A stretch of 64,000 nt of DNA from the NCBI GenBank assembly GCA_002355495.1, contig AP017424.1, positions 4,219,501 through 4,283,500 of the forward strand, read 5' to 3'. The stretch is from Streptomyces laurentii (lineage in GTDB: Bacteria; Actinomycetota; Actinomycetes; Streptomycetales; Streptomycetaceae). Shown piece after piece: positions 1 through 10,526 of this stretch; within the stretch, counting starts at the first letter, position 1, and every line of letters begins with the position of its first letter. Under the pieces are notes generated by a model. It did no database searches. It worked only from the letters and a program-made list of their open reading frames with translations, and was not told the origin of the DNA. The position numbers and the translations under genes were made by a program.

Positions 1-26
1 CGGCTCCTCGAATACGGCGGTGCCGT

Positions 27-782
27 ATGGCTGGCGCTCTGGAACGACCGGAGCGGACACCTCGCCCTGCGGCCGGTCGCGGGGGACCCCGCCGCCGACC
101 CGCCGCCAAACCGCCGCCGCTCGCCTACACCTCGCCCATCGACCTGCTCGCCGGGCCCGCCCAAGCGGAGCCGCTGCTCGACGAGTTGGTCCGTCTCGGC
201 ACGGTCGTCCGGCTCACGAATCCGTCCCAGTGGGACGCGGTCGTGACCGCGATTCTCCGCCGGTCCGTGCCTGCCGGGCAGGCGGCGCGCAAGCACGGCG
301 CCTTTTTCGCCGCGTACGGGCGCGGCTTCAGGACGGAAGCCGGTGAGTTCGCTCTCGTGCCCTCACCGAGGACCGTACTCGTGCTGTCCGACGAGCAGTT
401 CGACGCCGTCGGGGCGGCGGTCGACCGACTGGCGCTGCGGGCCGTCGCCGAGGCGTACCTCGACCGTGGCGGCCAGTGGACGATTCGGGGCCCAGCCTGC
501 CTGGCCAAGAAACTTGCCGAGGTGCCGTACCTGGGTTCGTGGGCCGCGGCCGTGGCGGCGGCCGATGTCACCGGGGACTTCTCGGTCTTCCCGCACGGCG
601 ACCCCGCCGTGCGGGCCGGGGCCGGGAGAGTCCTCCGAGACGGCCTGGTCGCCGAGGACGGGTTCGAGGAGCAGTGGCACCGATGGGCACCCACGCGCGC
701 GCAGCTGCACGCTCTGACTCTCTTCACCCTCACCTGGGCAGGCGAGGAGCAGGCGGCGGCTACACCTCCAGCAGCACCGTGA
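27..782 (+). CDS. HhH-GPD DNA glycosylase-like protein, 5' end uncertain
   Basis: Probable base-excision-repair glycosylase of the helix-hairpin-helix GPD superfamily. The C-terminal half carries a hairpin-like stretch (EVPYLGSWAAAVA) followed by FPHGDPAVR, which fits the family's P-x-x-D region with its catalytic Asp. The N-terminal end is not trustworthy. Codons before about position 115 in this frame have low third-position GC, while frame 1 (bases 1 to about 115) has coding-like composition and reads EYGGAVWLALWNDRSGHLAL. Coding signal therefore jumps frame near 105-125 with no start codon there. Either a frameshift has split one longer gene whose start lies outside the window, or the end of an upstream gene overlaps. 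The 3' end overlaps the convergent dtd gene by 23 bases. The family call is moderate and the start is weak. Confidence 0.55.
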   Translation: MAGALERPERTPRPAAGRGGPRRRPAAKPPPLAYTSPIDLLAGPAQAEPLLDELVRLGTVVRLTNPSQWDAVVTAILRRSVPAGQAARKHGAFFAAYGRGFRTEAGEFALVPSPRTVLVLSDEQFDAVGAAVDRLALRAVAEAYLDRGGQWTIRGPACLAKKLAEVPYLGSWAAAVAAADVTGDFSVFPHGDPAVRAGAGRVLRDGLVAEDGFEEQWHRWAPTRAQLHALTLFTLTWAGEEQAAATPPAAP

Positions 783-1185
783 ACGGGCCGTGGTTGGTGA
801 GCGAGACGCGCATGTCCGCGCCGAAGCGGCCGGTCTCCACGCGGGCGCCCAGGTCGCGCAGCCGGGCGACGACCTCGTCGACGAGGGGTTCGGCGACCGG
901 GCCGGGGGCGGCGGCGTTCCAGGTGGGGCGGCGGCCCTTGCGGGCGTCCCCGTAGAGGGTGAACTGGGAGATCACCAGCAGCGGCGCGTTCACGTCGGAG
1001 CAGGACTTCTCGTCCTCCAGCACCCGTACGGACCAGAGTTTTCTGGCCAATTGCGCGGCCTTTTCGGGCGTGTCGTCGTGGGTCACCCCGACCAGCACGC
1101 ACAACCCCTCGCCGGCGATCTCGCCGACGGTCTCCCCTGCGACGACGACGCTCGCGCCGTCGACCCTCTGCACCACCGCTCGCAT
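760..1185 (-). CDS. dtd: D-aminoacyl-tRNA deacylase
   Basis: A 141-residue cytoplasmic enzyme that hydrolyses D-amino acids mischarged onto tRNA, protecting translation. It starts MRAVVQRVDGASV and contains the family hallmarks SQFTLYGD (near residue 82) and, at the C-terminus, TNHGPFTVLLEV, the equivalent of the Gly-cisPro signature. The length is normal for the family. The chosen ATG at 1185 gives the standard N-terminus; an upstream in-frame extension to 1278 is rejected because it runs outside the conserved domain. It is convergent with the glycosylase-like gene, overlapping its 3' end, and divergent from rsiG. Confidence 0.95.
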   Translation of the reverse strand: MRAVVQRVDGASVVVAGETVGEIAGEGLCVLVGVTHDDTPEKAAQLARKLWSVRVLEDEKSCSDVNAPLLVISQFTLYGDARKGRRPTWNAAAPGPVAEPLVDEVVARLRDLGARVETGRFGADMRVSLTNHGPFTVLLEV

Positions 1186-1328
1186 GCGGACCAACCTACC
1201 GACCCGTCGCCCGGCCGACACCGGCAGGGCCGAACGGGTGCAGACCGCCTGCGTAGGCCCTCGCTCCAGTGGCACCATTCCTTACAGACGGTGCGCTTTC
1301 GCCCGCACCGGTCGAGGGGACGATTCTC

Positions 1329-2036
1329 ATGAGCGCATCTGGCACCGGGCCCACGCCGTCCGGTTCCGTAGTACCGCTGACCCGTGCCGACGGCCTCGCG
1401 GCCGGTGGTCTCACGGCCGCCGGCGCCGTCGGACGGCCGCCCGTCCAGCGGACCGCCGAGCCCGAACTGCCCGAACTGCCCGAGCTGTCGCATCCCAGTC
1501 CGCCGTGTCCAGAGCTTCCGGATCCCGATCTCCCGCCCTCCGGCGGGCCGCATCCGGATCTCGGCACCCTGCGGCTGCCCGAGCTGCGGGCGCTGCGCCG
1601 CGACGCGCAGAGCGACGAGGCCGACCTGAGCTACGTACGGCGGATGCTCCAGGGCCGGATCGACATCCTGCGGGCCGAACTGGCCCGCCGCTGCGCCCCC
1701 GAGACGCCGGTCCTCGACCGGCTCTCCGAGATCCTGGCGGACACTCCGGCGCGCCCCGGGGCGGCGGCCCGTTCGGCCCGGCACGTGACGCTGTCGACGC
1801 CGCGTGGCGAGGAGTACCGGCGGCTGGCGGCCGAGACGCTGTCGGAGGTCGAGCTGTCGGACCTGTCGGCCCGTACGGACGAGGAACTGCGGACGGCCAT
1901 GGGCCGGCTCGCGGGCTGCGAGCAGCAGGTGTCGCGGCGCCGGCACCAGCTCCAGCGGACCGCCGACGACTGCGGCGCGGAGATCGCCCGCCGCTACCGG
2001 GAGGGCGAGGCGCAGGTCGACGACCTGCTGGCGTGA
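1329..2036 (+). CDS. rsiG: c-di-GMP-responsive anti-sigma factor RsiG
   Basis: Anti-sigma factor that, in Streptomyces, holds the sporulation sigma factor WhiG inactive when bound to c-di-GMP. Both copies of the known ligand motif E-x3-S-x2-R-x3-Q-x3-D are present: EADLSYVRRMLQGRID (near residues 97-112) and EQQVSRRRHQLQRTAD (near 198-213), each inside a long predicted helix, as expected for the antiparallel coiled coil. The first 90 residues are Pro-rich and probably disordered. The ATG at 1329 is preceded by GAGGGGA at good spacing, so it is preferred over an in-frame ATG at 1269. It is divergent from dtd. No sigma factor gene is adjacent, which is normal because whiG lies elsewhere. Confidence 0.93.
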   Translation: MSASGTGPTPSGSVVPLTRADGLAAGGLTAAGAVGRPPVQRTAEPELPELPELSHPSPPCPELPDPDLPPSGGPHPDLGTLRLPELRALRRDAQSDEADLSYVRRMLQGRIDILRAELARRCAPETPVLDRLSEILADTPARPGAAARSARHVTLSTPRGEEYRRLAAETLSEVELSDLSARTDEELRTAMGRLAGCEQQVSRRRHQLQRTADDCGAEIARRYREGEAQVDDLLA

Positions 2037-2157
2037 GCCGGAGCCAGGAGGTGTCGGGAGCCGGGGGCGGGAGGCGGCGGGAGACGCCGGAAGGCGGCCG
2101 TACGGGCCCGGGAAAACTCGGGTGCGGACGGCGGGCGCTCCTGCCTAGCCTCGGGGG

Positions 2158-3408
2158 ATGAGCCTCGACGTGCGTCCGATCGACGCGTCCGAATTCCCCG
2201 AATGGCTGCGGAGTCTGAAGACCGGTTTCCTCGTGCAGCCGGTCGTGGCGGACGAGGATGTCGCCGACCGGCTTCCGCACTACGACCTGTCCCGCACGTA
2301 CGCCGCCTTCGACCGGGGCCGGATCGTCGCCACCTTCCGTTCCTTCGAGCAGAGTCTGAGTACGGTCGGCGGCGCCCGGCTCGCCGCGGACGCGGTCACC
2401 GGGGTCAGCGTCGCCCCGACCCATCGCCGGCGCGGGCTGCTCAGCCGGATGATGGCCGGCGATCTGGCGGCGGCGAAGGAGCGCGGCGACGCGTGCGCGA
2501 CGCTGATCGCCGCCGAGTACCCGATCTACGGCCGGTTCGGCTTCGGCCCGGCGAGCTCGCTCATCGAGTGGGCCGTCGACGTGACCCGCACCGGTCTCGA
2601 CCGCCGCTGGTCCGGGCCCTCGGCCGAGGACGGCGGGGGCCGGATCGAACTGGCCGACGGCGCCGAGATCCGCAAGGAGGGCCCGGCGCTGCACCGCCGG
2701 TTCGCCGGCCTGCGGGCCGGAGTCACCGACCGCGACGCGCGCGGCTGGGACATCGGCACCGGCGTCTCGTATCAGGCGGAGCCGTGGACCGAGCCGTTCT
2801 ACGCCGTCTACCGCAACGACGCGGGCGAGGCCGAGGGCTACGTCGCGTACGTCGCCGACGCCAAGTGGAACGACGGCAAGCAGCCGCAGAACACCCTGAC
2901 CGTCCGCGATCTGTTCGGCGTCACCCCGGCCGCCGAGCGCGCCCTGTGGCGGTACGTCTGCTCCATCGACTGGATCGTCAAGGTCCGTACCGGCTACCGC
3001 GCCCCCGACGACATCCTGCCGCTGCTCCTGCCGGACCCGCGTGCCGCGCAGGTCCTCACCCACGCCGACATGCTGTGGCTGCGGATCCTGGACGTGCCGA
3101 AGGTGTTCGAGCCGCGTACGTACGCGGCCGAGGGCACCCTGGTCCTGGACGTGAAGGACGCGGCCGGGTTCGCGGGCGGGCGCTACCGGCTCGACGCCTC
3201 CCCGGAGGGCGGCGCGTGTACGCCGGTGACGACGGCCCCCGACCTGGTCCTGGACGTGGCGGAGCTGGGCAGGCTGGCGCTCGGCGACGAGTCGGCGGAA
3301 CGGCTCGTGGCGCTCGGCCGGATCGAGGAGGCGACGGCCGGCGCGGCGGCGCGGGCGGACCTGCTGCTGCGGACCCCGCGCCGACCGTGGAGCATGGACA
3401 TCTTCTGA
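2158..3408 (+). CDS. Eis-like GNAT N-acetyltransferase
   Basis: A 416-residue acetyl-CoA-dependent N-acetyltransferase of the Eis (enhanced intracellular survival) family, which has two GNAT-fold regions and a C-terminal sterol-carrier-like domain. The CoA-binding loop is visible as GVSVAPTHRRRGLLSRMM near residue 82, and the protein ends in Phe (MDIF), as in Eis enzymes where the terminal carboxylate takes part in catalysis. Related enzymes acetylate aminoglycosides at several positions, but the substrate here is unknown. A TAGCCT -10-like box lies 7 bases before the ATG and there is no ribosome binding site, so the mRNA is probably leaderless. A TetR gene follows after 36 bases on the same strand. 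Confidence 0.85.
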   Translation: MSLDVRPIDASEFPEWLRSLKTGFLVQPVVADEDVADRLPHYDLSRTYAAFDRGRIVATFRSFEQSLSTVGGARLAADAVTGVSVAPTHRRRGLLSRMMAGDLAAAKERGDACATLIAAEYPIYGRFGFGPASSLIEWAVDVTRTGLDRRWSGPSAEDGGGRIELADGAEIRKEGPALHRRFAGLRAGVTDRDARGWDIGTGVSYQAEPWTEPFYAVYRNDAGEAEGYVAYVADAKWNDGKQPQNTLTVRDLFGVTPAAERALWRYVCSIDWIVKVRTGYRAPDDILPLLLPDPRAAQVLTHADMLWLRILDVPKVFEPRTYAAEGTLVLDVKDAAGFAGGRYRLDASPEGGACTPVTTAPDLVLDVAELGRLALGDESAERLVALGRIEEATAGAAARADLLLRTPRRPWSMDIF

Positions 3409-3444
3409 CCAGTGGCCGGGGGTAGGCGTGTGGAGGTTCCGGGA

Positions 3445-4089
3445 GTGAGCGGACTGCGGGAGCGGAAGAAGGAGCGGACGCGGCAGACGCTCTCCGAGGT
3501 GGCCATCGCGCTCTTCCTGGAGAAGGGGTTCGACGCCGTCTCGGTCGCGGAGGTCGCGGCGGCGGCCGAGGTGTCGAAGCCGACGCTGTTCCGCTACTTC
3601 CCGGCCAAGGAGGACCTGGTCCTGCACCGGTTCGCCGACCACGAGGACGAGCCGGCCCGGGTGGTGGCCGCCGCCCGGGAGGCCGGGGTGCCGCCGCTGA
3701 CCGCGCTGCGCGACCACGTCCTCGCGGGCCTGGAGCGGCGCGACCCGGTGACCGGGCTCAACGACGCGCCGCAGGTGCTCGCGTTCCTGCGGCTGCTGCA
3801 CGGGACGCCGTCGCTGGTGGCGCGGATGCAGGCGTTCCAGGCGCGGTCGGAGGGAGTGCTCGCCGCCGCGCTGGAGGGGACGCCGGAGGGGATGCCGGAG
3901 GGGACGGACGCGGAGATTCCCCTGCGGGCGCGGCTCGCGGCGGCCCAGATCGTGGTGGTGCTGCGGGTCCTGGCGGACGAGAACATCCGGCGGATCACGG
4001 CGGGGGAGCCGGTCGACGCGGTGCTGCCGGGGGCGGTGGAGGCGACGCGGGAGGCGTTCCGGGGGCTGGCGGAGGGCCTGCCGTACTGA
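3445..4089 (+). CDS. TetR family transcriptional regulator
   Basis: A DNA-binding repressor-type protein of about 214 residues. The N-terminal helix-turn-helix is clear: a basic RERKKERTRQTL helix, then VSVAEVAAAAEVSKPTLFRYFPAKEDLV. The C-terminal ligand-binding half is variable and its effector cannot be predicted. The GTG at 3445 is chosen because GGAGG lies 8 bases upstream; an earlier GTG at 3412 has no such site. It follows the Eis-like gene closely, so it may regulate that gene and itself. A short repeat encoding EGTPEGMPEGT sits near residue 147. Confidence 0.88.
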   Translation: MSGLRERKKERTRQTLSEVAIALFLEKGFDAVSVAEVAAAAEVSKPTLFRYFPAKEDLVLHRFADHEDEPARVVAAAREAGVPPLTALRDHVLAGLERRDPVTGLNDAPQVLAFLRLLHGTPSLVARMQAFQARSEGVLAAALEGTPEGMPEGTDAEIPLRARLAAAQIVVVLRVLADENIRRITAGEPVDAVLPGAVEATREAFRGLAEGLPY

Positions 4090-4129
4090 CGCGCCGGCAC
4101 CCTCCTGGAAGATGGCCAAGTAAAAAATG

Positions 4130-4174
4130 TAACCGAGTTGCGTTTTCTGGGGTTCGCGAGGGACCCTGGACGGC
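4130..4174 (+). promoter_or_regulatory. Candidate promoter/operator of the helR-like gene
   Basis: An AT-rich stretch (GTAAAAAATGTAACC, from about 4120) is followed by GGGGTTCGCGAGGGACCC at 4149-4166, ending 8 bases before the ATG. Genes for HelR and other rifamycin-resistance proteins are known to be preceded by a rifamycin-associated element. I cannot confirm from memory that this sequence matches its consensus, and it is only partly symmetrical. Confidence 0.35.
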
Positions 4175-6223
4175 ATGCAGCCCCTCCGTCATGACCTCGA
4201 CCGGGAACGCGCCCACCACGACGCCTGCCGCGCCGCCCTCGCCCGCATGATCGAGGGCGTCGAGGAACAGGTCGTCACCGGCGAGGACACCGCCGCCTCC
4301 GGGGCCGACGCCGAGGCCCTCGGCCACCACCTGCGCAGCCGCGCCAAGGTCTTCCGCGAGATGCCGCCCGGCCCGCTCTTCTTCGGCCGCCTCGACCGTA
4401 CGGACGGCCAGGTCCACCACATCGGCCGCCGCCGGGTCGCCGAGCACCCGGCCGCCCCGCCGCTGGTCGTCGACTGGCGGGCGCCGGTCTCCCGCGCGTA
4501 CTACCAGGCCGGGCCGAAGGATCCCCAGGGTGTGGAGCGCCGGCGCCGCTTCGGCTGGGCGCCGGGCAGCCTCGGGGCGTCGGCGGACCTGACCGCGCTG
4601 GAGGACGAGTACCTGGGCGAGACCTCCGGTACGGCAGGCGACGTGAGCGGACCGGGCGCGAGCGCGATCCTTGCCACGGAGATCAAACGGCCCCGCGTCG
4701 GCCCCATGCGCGACATCGCCGCGACCCTCCAGCCCGAACAGGACGACCTGGTCCGCTCCGGCCCCGCCACCTCGATCTGCGTGCAGGGCGCCCCCGGCAC
4801 CGGCAAGACCGCCGTCGGCCTGCACCGGGCCGCGTATCTCCTCTACACCCACCCGCGGCGGCTCCGGCGTTCCGGACTCCTCGTCCTCGGCCCCAACCGC
4901 ACCTTTCTCTCCTACATCGCCGAGGTGCTGCCCGCGCTCGGTGAGACCGGGGTGCGCCAGTCCACCGTCCAGGACGAGATCGCCCGCCACGAGGTACGCG
5001 CCGAGGACGGCGAGGCGGCGGCCCGCGTCAAGCACGACGCACGGATGGCGGAGGTGCTGCGCCGGGCCCTCTACGCGCGCGTGGACGCGGCGTCCGCCGA
5101 GGCCGGCGACCTGGTGGTGCCGGACGGCTCGTACCACTGGCGGGTCCCCGCGCACGAGCTGGCCGGGATCGTCGCGGCGGTACGGGACGAGGCCCCGCCC
5201 TACGCCACCGGCCGCGAACGGGTCCGCGCCCGCGCCGTCCGCGCCCTCCAGCTGCGCGCCGAACGCCGGGCCGGGGTGCTCGGCGCCGTCTGGACGCGCC
5301 GGATCGAGCGGGCCCGGCCGGTGACGGCCTGGCTCGACGCGTGCTGGCCCAAGGCCACCCCGGAGGAGGTCCTCGCCGAGATCCTGACCGAGCCGCCGGG
5401 CCCCACGGCCCCGGAGGGGGACCCGCTCCTCACACCCGCCGAACGCGCCGCGATCCGCTGGACGAAGCCCCCGCGCTCGTACCGCAGCGCCCGCTGGACC
5501 GCCGCCGACCTCGTCCTCCTCGACGAACTCGCCGGCCTGATCGAACACCCCGCGGGCTACGCGCACATCGTCGTCGACGAGGCCCAGGACCTGTCGCCGA
5601 TGGAGTGCCGGGCCATCGCGCGCCGCGCCGGGTTCGGGTCCCTCACGGTCCTCGGCGACCTCGCCCAGGGCACCACCCCGTGGGCTGCCCGCGACTGGCC
5701 GGCCCAGCTCGCCCACCTCGGCAAACCCGACGCGACCCTGGTGCCCCTCACCACCGGCTACCGCGTCCCGGCGGCCGTCGTCGAGCTCGCCAACCGGCTG
5801 CTGCCGGAGCTGGGCGCGGCGGACTGGGCCGGGCGTTCGCTGCGCGCGGGCGGCGAGGTGACCGTACGGCGGGTCGACGACGTCGTGGCGGGCGTGGCCG
5901 AGGCGGTACGGGCGGCGCTCGCCGAGGAGGGCTCGGTCGGCGTCATCGCGGCGGACGCGGTGGTCGGCCCGCTGCGGGAGCGGGGCTTCCCGGCCGACCG
6001 GGTCACGGTGGTGCCGGCCTCGCTCGCGAAGGGCCTGGAGTACGACCACGTCGTGGTCGCCGAACCCGCCGCCATCGTGGCGGCCGAACCCCGCGGCGCG
6101 CACCGGCTGTACGTGGCCCTCACCCGCGCGGTCTCCCGCCTCGCCCTGGTCCACGCCGAACCCCTGCCGGCGGCCCTGGCCGGGGCCTTGGCGGGAGCCC
6201 TGGCGGAGACCGCCCGGCCGTAG
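4175..6223 (+). CDS. helR: HelR/HelD-like RNA polymerase-recycling helicase
   Basis: A UvrD/Rep-like superfamily 1 ATPase of 682 residues. Walker A GAPGTGKT is at about residues 205-212, and a Walker B/Q motif HIVVDEAQDLSPME lies near 464. The N-terminal segment with VVDWRAPVSRAYYQA is the HelD-type arm, not a DNA-repair UvrD N-terminus. Proteins of this family bind RNA polymerase and release stalled complexes; the Streptomyces member HelR can also dislodge rifamycins from the enzyme. The final motifs (YDHVVVAEP, LYVALTRAVSRLALVHAE) match helicase motifs V-VI. The gene stands alone, with its own promoter region and no rifampicin-modifying enzyme nearby. HelR versus generic HelD cannot be separated by eye. 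Confidence 0.82.
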   Translation: MQPLRHDLDRERAHHDACRAALARMIEGVEEQVVTGEDTAASGADAEALGHHLRSRAKVFREMPPGPLFFGRLDRTDGQVHHIGRRRVAEHPAAPPLVVDWRAPVSRAYYQAGPKDPQGVERRRRFGWAPGSLGASADLTALEDEYLGETSGTAGDVSGPGASAILATEIKRPRVGPMRDIAATLQPEQDDLVRSGPATSICVQGAPGTGKTAVGLHRAAYLLYTHPRRLRRSGLLVLGPNRTFLSYIAEVLPALGETGVRQSTVQDEIARHEVRAEDGEAAARVKHDARMAEVLRRALYARVDAASAEAGDLVVPDGSYHWRVPAHELAGIVAAVRDEAPPYATGRERVRARAVRALQLRAERRAGVLGAVWTRRIERARPVTAWLDACWPKATPEEVLAEILTEPPGPTAPEGDPLLTPAERAAIRWTKPPRSYRSARWTAADLVLLDELAGLIEHPAGYAHIVVDEAQDLSPMECRAIARRAGFGSLTVLGDLAQGTTPWAARDWPAQLAHLGKPDATLVPLTTGYRVPAAVVELANRLLPELGAADWAGRSLRAGGEVTVRRVDDVVAGVAEAVRAALAEEGSVGVIAADAVVGPLRERGFPADRVTVVPASLAKGLEYDHVVVAEPAAIVAAEPRGAHRLYVALTRAVSRLALVHAEPLPAALAGALAGALAETARP

Positions 6224-6261
6224 GCGAACGGTGGCAGGCGAACGGTGGCAGGCTGGGTGGT

Positions 6262-6810
6262 ATGCGGCCCCTGTTGTTCCTGGACGTGGACGGGCCCCTG
6301 ATCCCGTTCGGTGCCCCGCCCCCGTACACGTACCCCTGCCACGCCCCCGTTCCGCCGCCCGGCGTGCATCCGCTCGTGCGGCGCGTGGACCCCGCGCACG
6401 GGCGGCGGCTCGCCGGGCTCGGCTGCGAGCTGGTGTGGGCGACCACCTGGGGCGAGGCGGCGAACGAGGTCCTGGCGCCGCGGCTCGGGCTGCCGCCGCT
6501 GCCCGTCGTCGACTGGCCGGAGGAGTTGGAGGAGGAGCTGGAGGCGGAGAGGGTGGCGGATCTGGAGGCGGACTTGGGGGCGGGCCTGCACTGGAAGACC
6601 CGGCCGCTGTCGGTGTGGGCCGGCGGGCGGCCGTACGTCTGGCTGGACGACGAGATCCGCCCCGCCGACCGCGCCTGGGCCGCCGCCCACCACCCGGCCC
6701 CGGCGCTCCTGCACCGCGTCGACCCGCGGACGGGCCTCGGCGACGCCGACTACGCGGCGGTCACGGCGTGGGTGGTGCGGGTGGCCGAGGAGCCCCGCGG
6801 CCGGGAATGA
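6262..6810 (+). CDS. HAD-like hydrolase domain protein
   Basis: A 182-residue protein with features of the haloacid-dehalogenase fold: N-terminal LLFLDVDGPL (the DxD nucleophile motif), WATTW as a motif II candidate, and VWLDDE near residue 130 as a motif IV-like acidic pair. This type is common in Streptomyces and usually annotated only as HAD domain protein; the substrate is unknown. The ATG at 6262 gives a sensible N-terminus just after a duplicated GGCGAACGGTGGCAG sequence (6223-6250). The stop codon overlaps the start of the next small ORF as ATGA. Confidence 0.72.
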   Translation: MRPLLFLDVDGPLIPFGAPPPYTYPCHAPVPPPGVHPLVRRVDPAHGRRLAGLGCELVWATTWGEAANEVLAPRLGLPPLPVVDWPEELEEELEAERVADLEADLGAGLHWKTRPLSVWAGGRPYVWLDDEIRPADRAWAAAHHPAPALLHRVDPRTGLGDADYAAVTAWVVRVAEEPRGRE

Positions 6811-7023
6811 GTACGCCCTGCTCGTGCTCGCGCCCCGCGCTCGTGGTCGCCGTACCGGTCGGTGTCGCCTTCCTGCCGCCGGTACGACGCCTGTGCGTGC
6901 CCGCCCGCGTGCTGACCGCCGGTACGACGCCTGTGCGTGCCCGCCCGCGTGCTGACCGCCGGTCTCACGTGGCCGCTGTTCACCTCCGTGCCGGCGGCCG
7001 TGCTCATCGTCGCGGCTGGTTGA
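6807..7023 (+). pseudogene. Small membrane ORF broken by a 40-bp tandem duplication
   Basis: An ATG at 6807 overlaps the stop of the HAD-like gene (ATGA). As it stands the frame runs on without a sensible product. If one of the two identical 40-bp copies at 6881-6960 is removed, the frame closes after 58 codons and ends with a hydrophobic helix (LTWPLFTSVPAAVLIVAAG) and a TGA at 7021-7023. Because 40 is not a multiple of three, the duplication is what breaks the frame. Reconstructed product: two hydrophobic segments and a short Cys/Pro-rich start. Function unknown. The end would overlap the convergent VOC gene by 20 bases. Confidence 0.5.
6881..6960. repeat. Perfect 40-bp tandem duplication
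   Basis: Two exact adjacent copies of a 40-base unit starting GGTACGACGCCTGTGCGTGC and ending GCTGACCGCC. It shifts the reading frame of the small ORF beginning at 6807. Confidence 0.95.
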
Positions 7024-7420
7024 ACCGCAGCATGTTGCCCGCCGGGTCGCGGAACGCGCAGTCCCGGACCCCGTACGGCTGGTCCATCGGCTCCTGGAGG
7101 ACGTCGCCTCCCGCCGCGCGCACCCGCTCGAAGGTGGCGTCCACGTCGTCCGTACGGAAGTTGACGCCGCGCAGCATGCCCTTGGCGAGCAGTTCGGCGG
7201 CGGCCTGCCGGTCGGCGGCGGGGGCGTTCGGGTCGGCCAGCGGCGGTTCGAGGACGATCTCGACGTCCGGCTGCGTGGGCGAGCCGACCGTCACCCAGCG
7301 CATCCCCTCGAAGGAGACGTCCTTGCGGACCTCCAGGCCGAGGGCGTCGCGGTAGAAGGCGAGCGCCTTGTCGTGGTCGTCGACGGCGATGAAGCACTGG
7401 GAAACGTTGATGGTGTTCAT
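7004..7420 (-). CDS. VOC family (glyoxalase/bleomycin-resistance fold) protein
   Basis: A 138-residue single-domain vicinal-oxygen-chelate protein. Typical features are the start MNTINVSQCFIAVDDHDKAL, FYRDALGLEV, and the end DCAFRDPAGNMLRFNQ. Members include glyoxalases, dioxygenases and antibiotic-binding proteins, and substrate cannot be inferred. The ATG at 7420 is chosen because the conserved strand begins immediately after it. It lies 10 bases downstream of the AraC gene on the same strand, so the two form an operon in which the regulator is transcribed first. Confidence 0.88.
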   Translation of the reverse strand: MNTINVSQCFIAVDDHDKALAFYRDALGLEVRKDVSFEGMRWVTVGSPTQPDVEIVLEPPLADPNAPAADRQAAAELLAKGMLRGVNFRTDDVDATFERVRAAGGDVLQEPMDQPYGVRDCAFRDPAGNMLRFNQPRR

Positions 7421-7430
7421 GGCGTCGACG

Positions 7431-7922
7431 CTACGAGCCGGAGCGGCCGTCCGCTTCTCCATTCGTGACCGGTTCCGCGGCGACCGGTCGTACGGGCGTG
7501 GGCCGGCCCGCCGTCCCCGCCCGGGTCGGCCGCGTCAGGTACATCGCCACACACCCCGGGATCGACTCGCCCGCCTCGTGGTCCCGCGCCCGGTACGCGC
7601 TCGGGCTCTCCCCGACCAGCTCCGTGAAGCGCGAGCTGAACGACCCCAGCGACGTACACCCCACCGCGAAGCACACCTCCGTCACGCTCAGGTCGCCCCG
7701 CCGCAGCAGCGTCTTCGCGCGCTCGACGCGGCGCGTCATGAGGTAGCCGTACGGCGTCTCCCCGTACGCGGCGCGGAAACTGCGCGAGAAGTGGCCCGGC
7801 GACATCAGCGCGGCCCGCGCCAGGGCCGGGACGTCCAGCGGCTCCGCGTAGTCGCGGTCCATCAGGTCGCGCGCGTGGCGCAGCCGCGCCAGGTCGTCGA
7901 GGGAGGATCGGGTCGGAGTCAC
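7431..7922 (-). CDS. AraC family transcriptional regulator
   Basis: A 163-residue protein made almost only of the AraC/XylS DNA-binding domain: two helix-turn-helix segments around LDVPALARAALMSPGHFSRSF (near 28-48) and LSVTEVCFAVGCTSLGSFSSRF (near 78-99). It lacks the large N-terminal sensor domain seen in most AraC proteins; instead a Pro/Thr-rich tail of about 50 residues follows. It sits directly upstream of, and probably co-transcribed with, the VOC gene, the usual arrangement for a regulator of a small-molecule-binding VOC protein. The start is a GTG preceded by GGTGGAAGG. The effector is unknown. Confidence 0.88.
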   Translation of the reverse strand: MTPTRSSLDDLARLRHARDLMDRDYAEPLDVPALARAALMSPGHFSRSFRAAYGETPYGYLMTRRVERAKTLLRRGDLSVTEVCFAVGCTSLGSFSSRFTELVGESPSAYRARDHEAGESIPGCVAMYLTRPTRAGTAGRPTPVRPVAAEPVTNGEADGRSGS

Positions 7923-8054
7923 CCTTCCACCCTGCCGTATCCGCCTGACATCCGGACCGGACGACAGGGATCAGGAATGGAGAAGCCGCTTCGGCCCGTC
8001 CCCGCCTAGCCTGGCCGGGAGGACGTACGAGGGTGACGAGGGAGACGCACGTAC

Positions 8055-10490
<2,436 letters not shown>

Positions 10491-10526
10491 CGCCCGGGGC
10501 GGCCGTTGCGGCGGCCCCGGGCGGCT

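Noticed and set aside
1411..4176. Minus-strand open frame of 921 codons opposite rsiG, the Eis-like gene and the TetR gene
   Set aside because: Mirror frame of genuine high-GC genes: long Arg/Pro-rich product, no family motif, while the plus-strand genes have clear domains.
3995..6154. Minus-strand open frame of 719 codons opposite helR
   Set aside because: Antisense shadow of the helicase; composition is Arg/Gly/His repeats with no domain.
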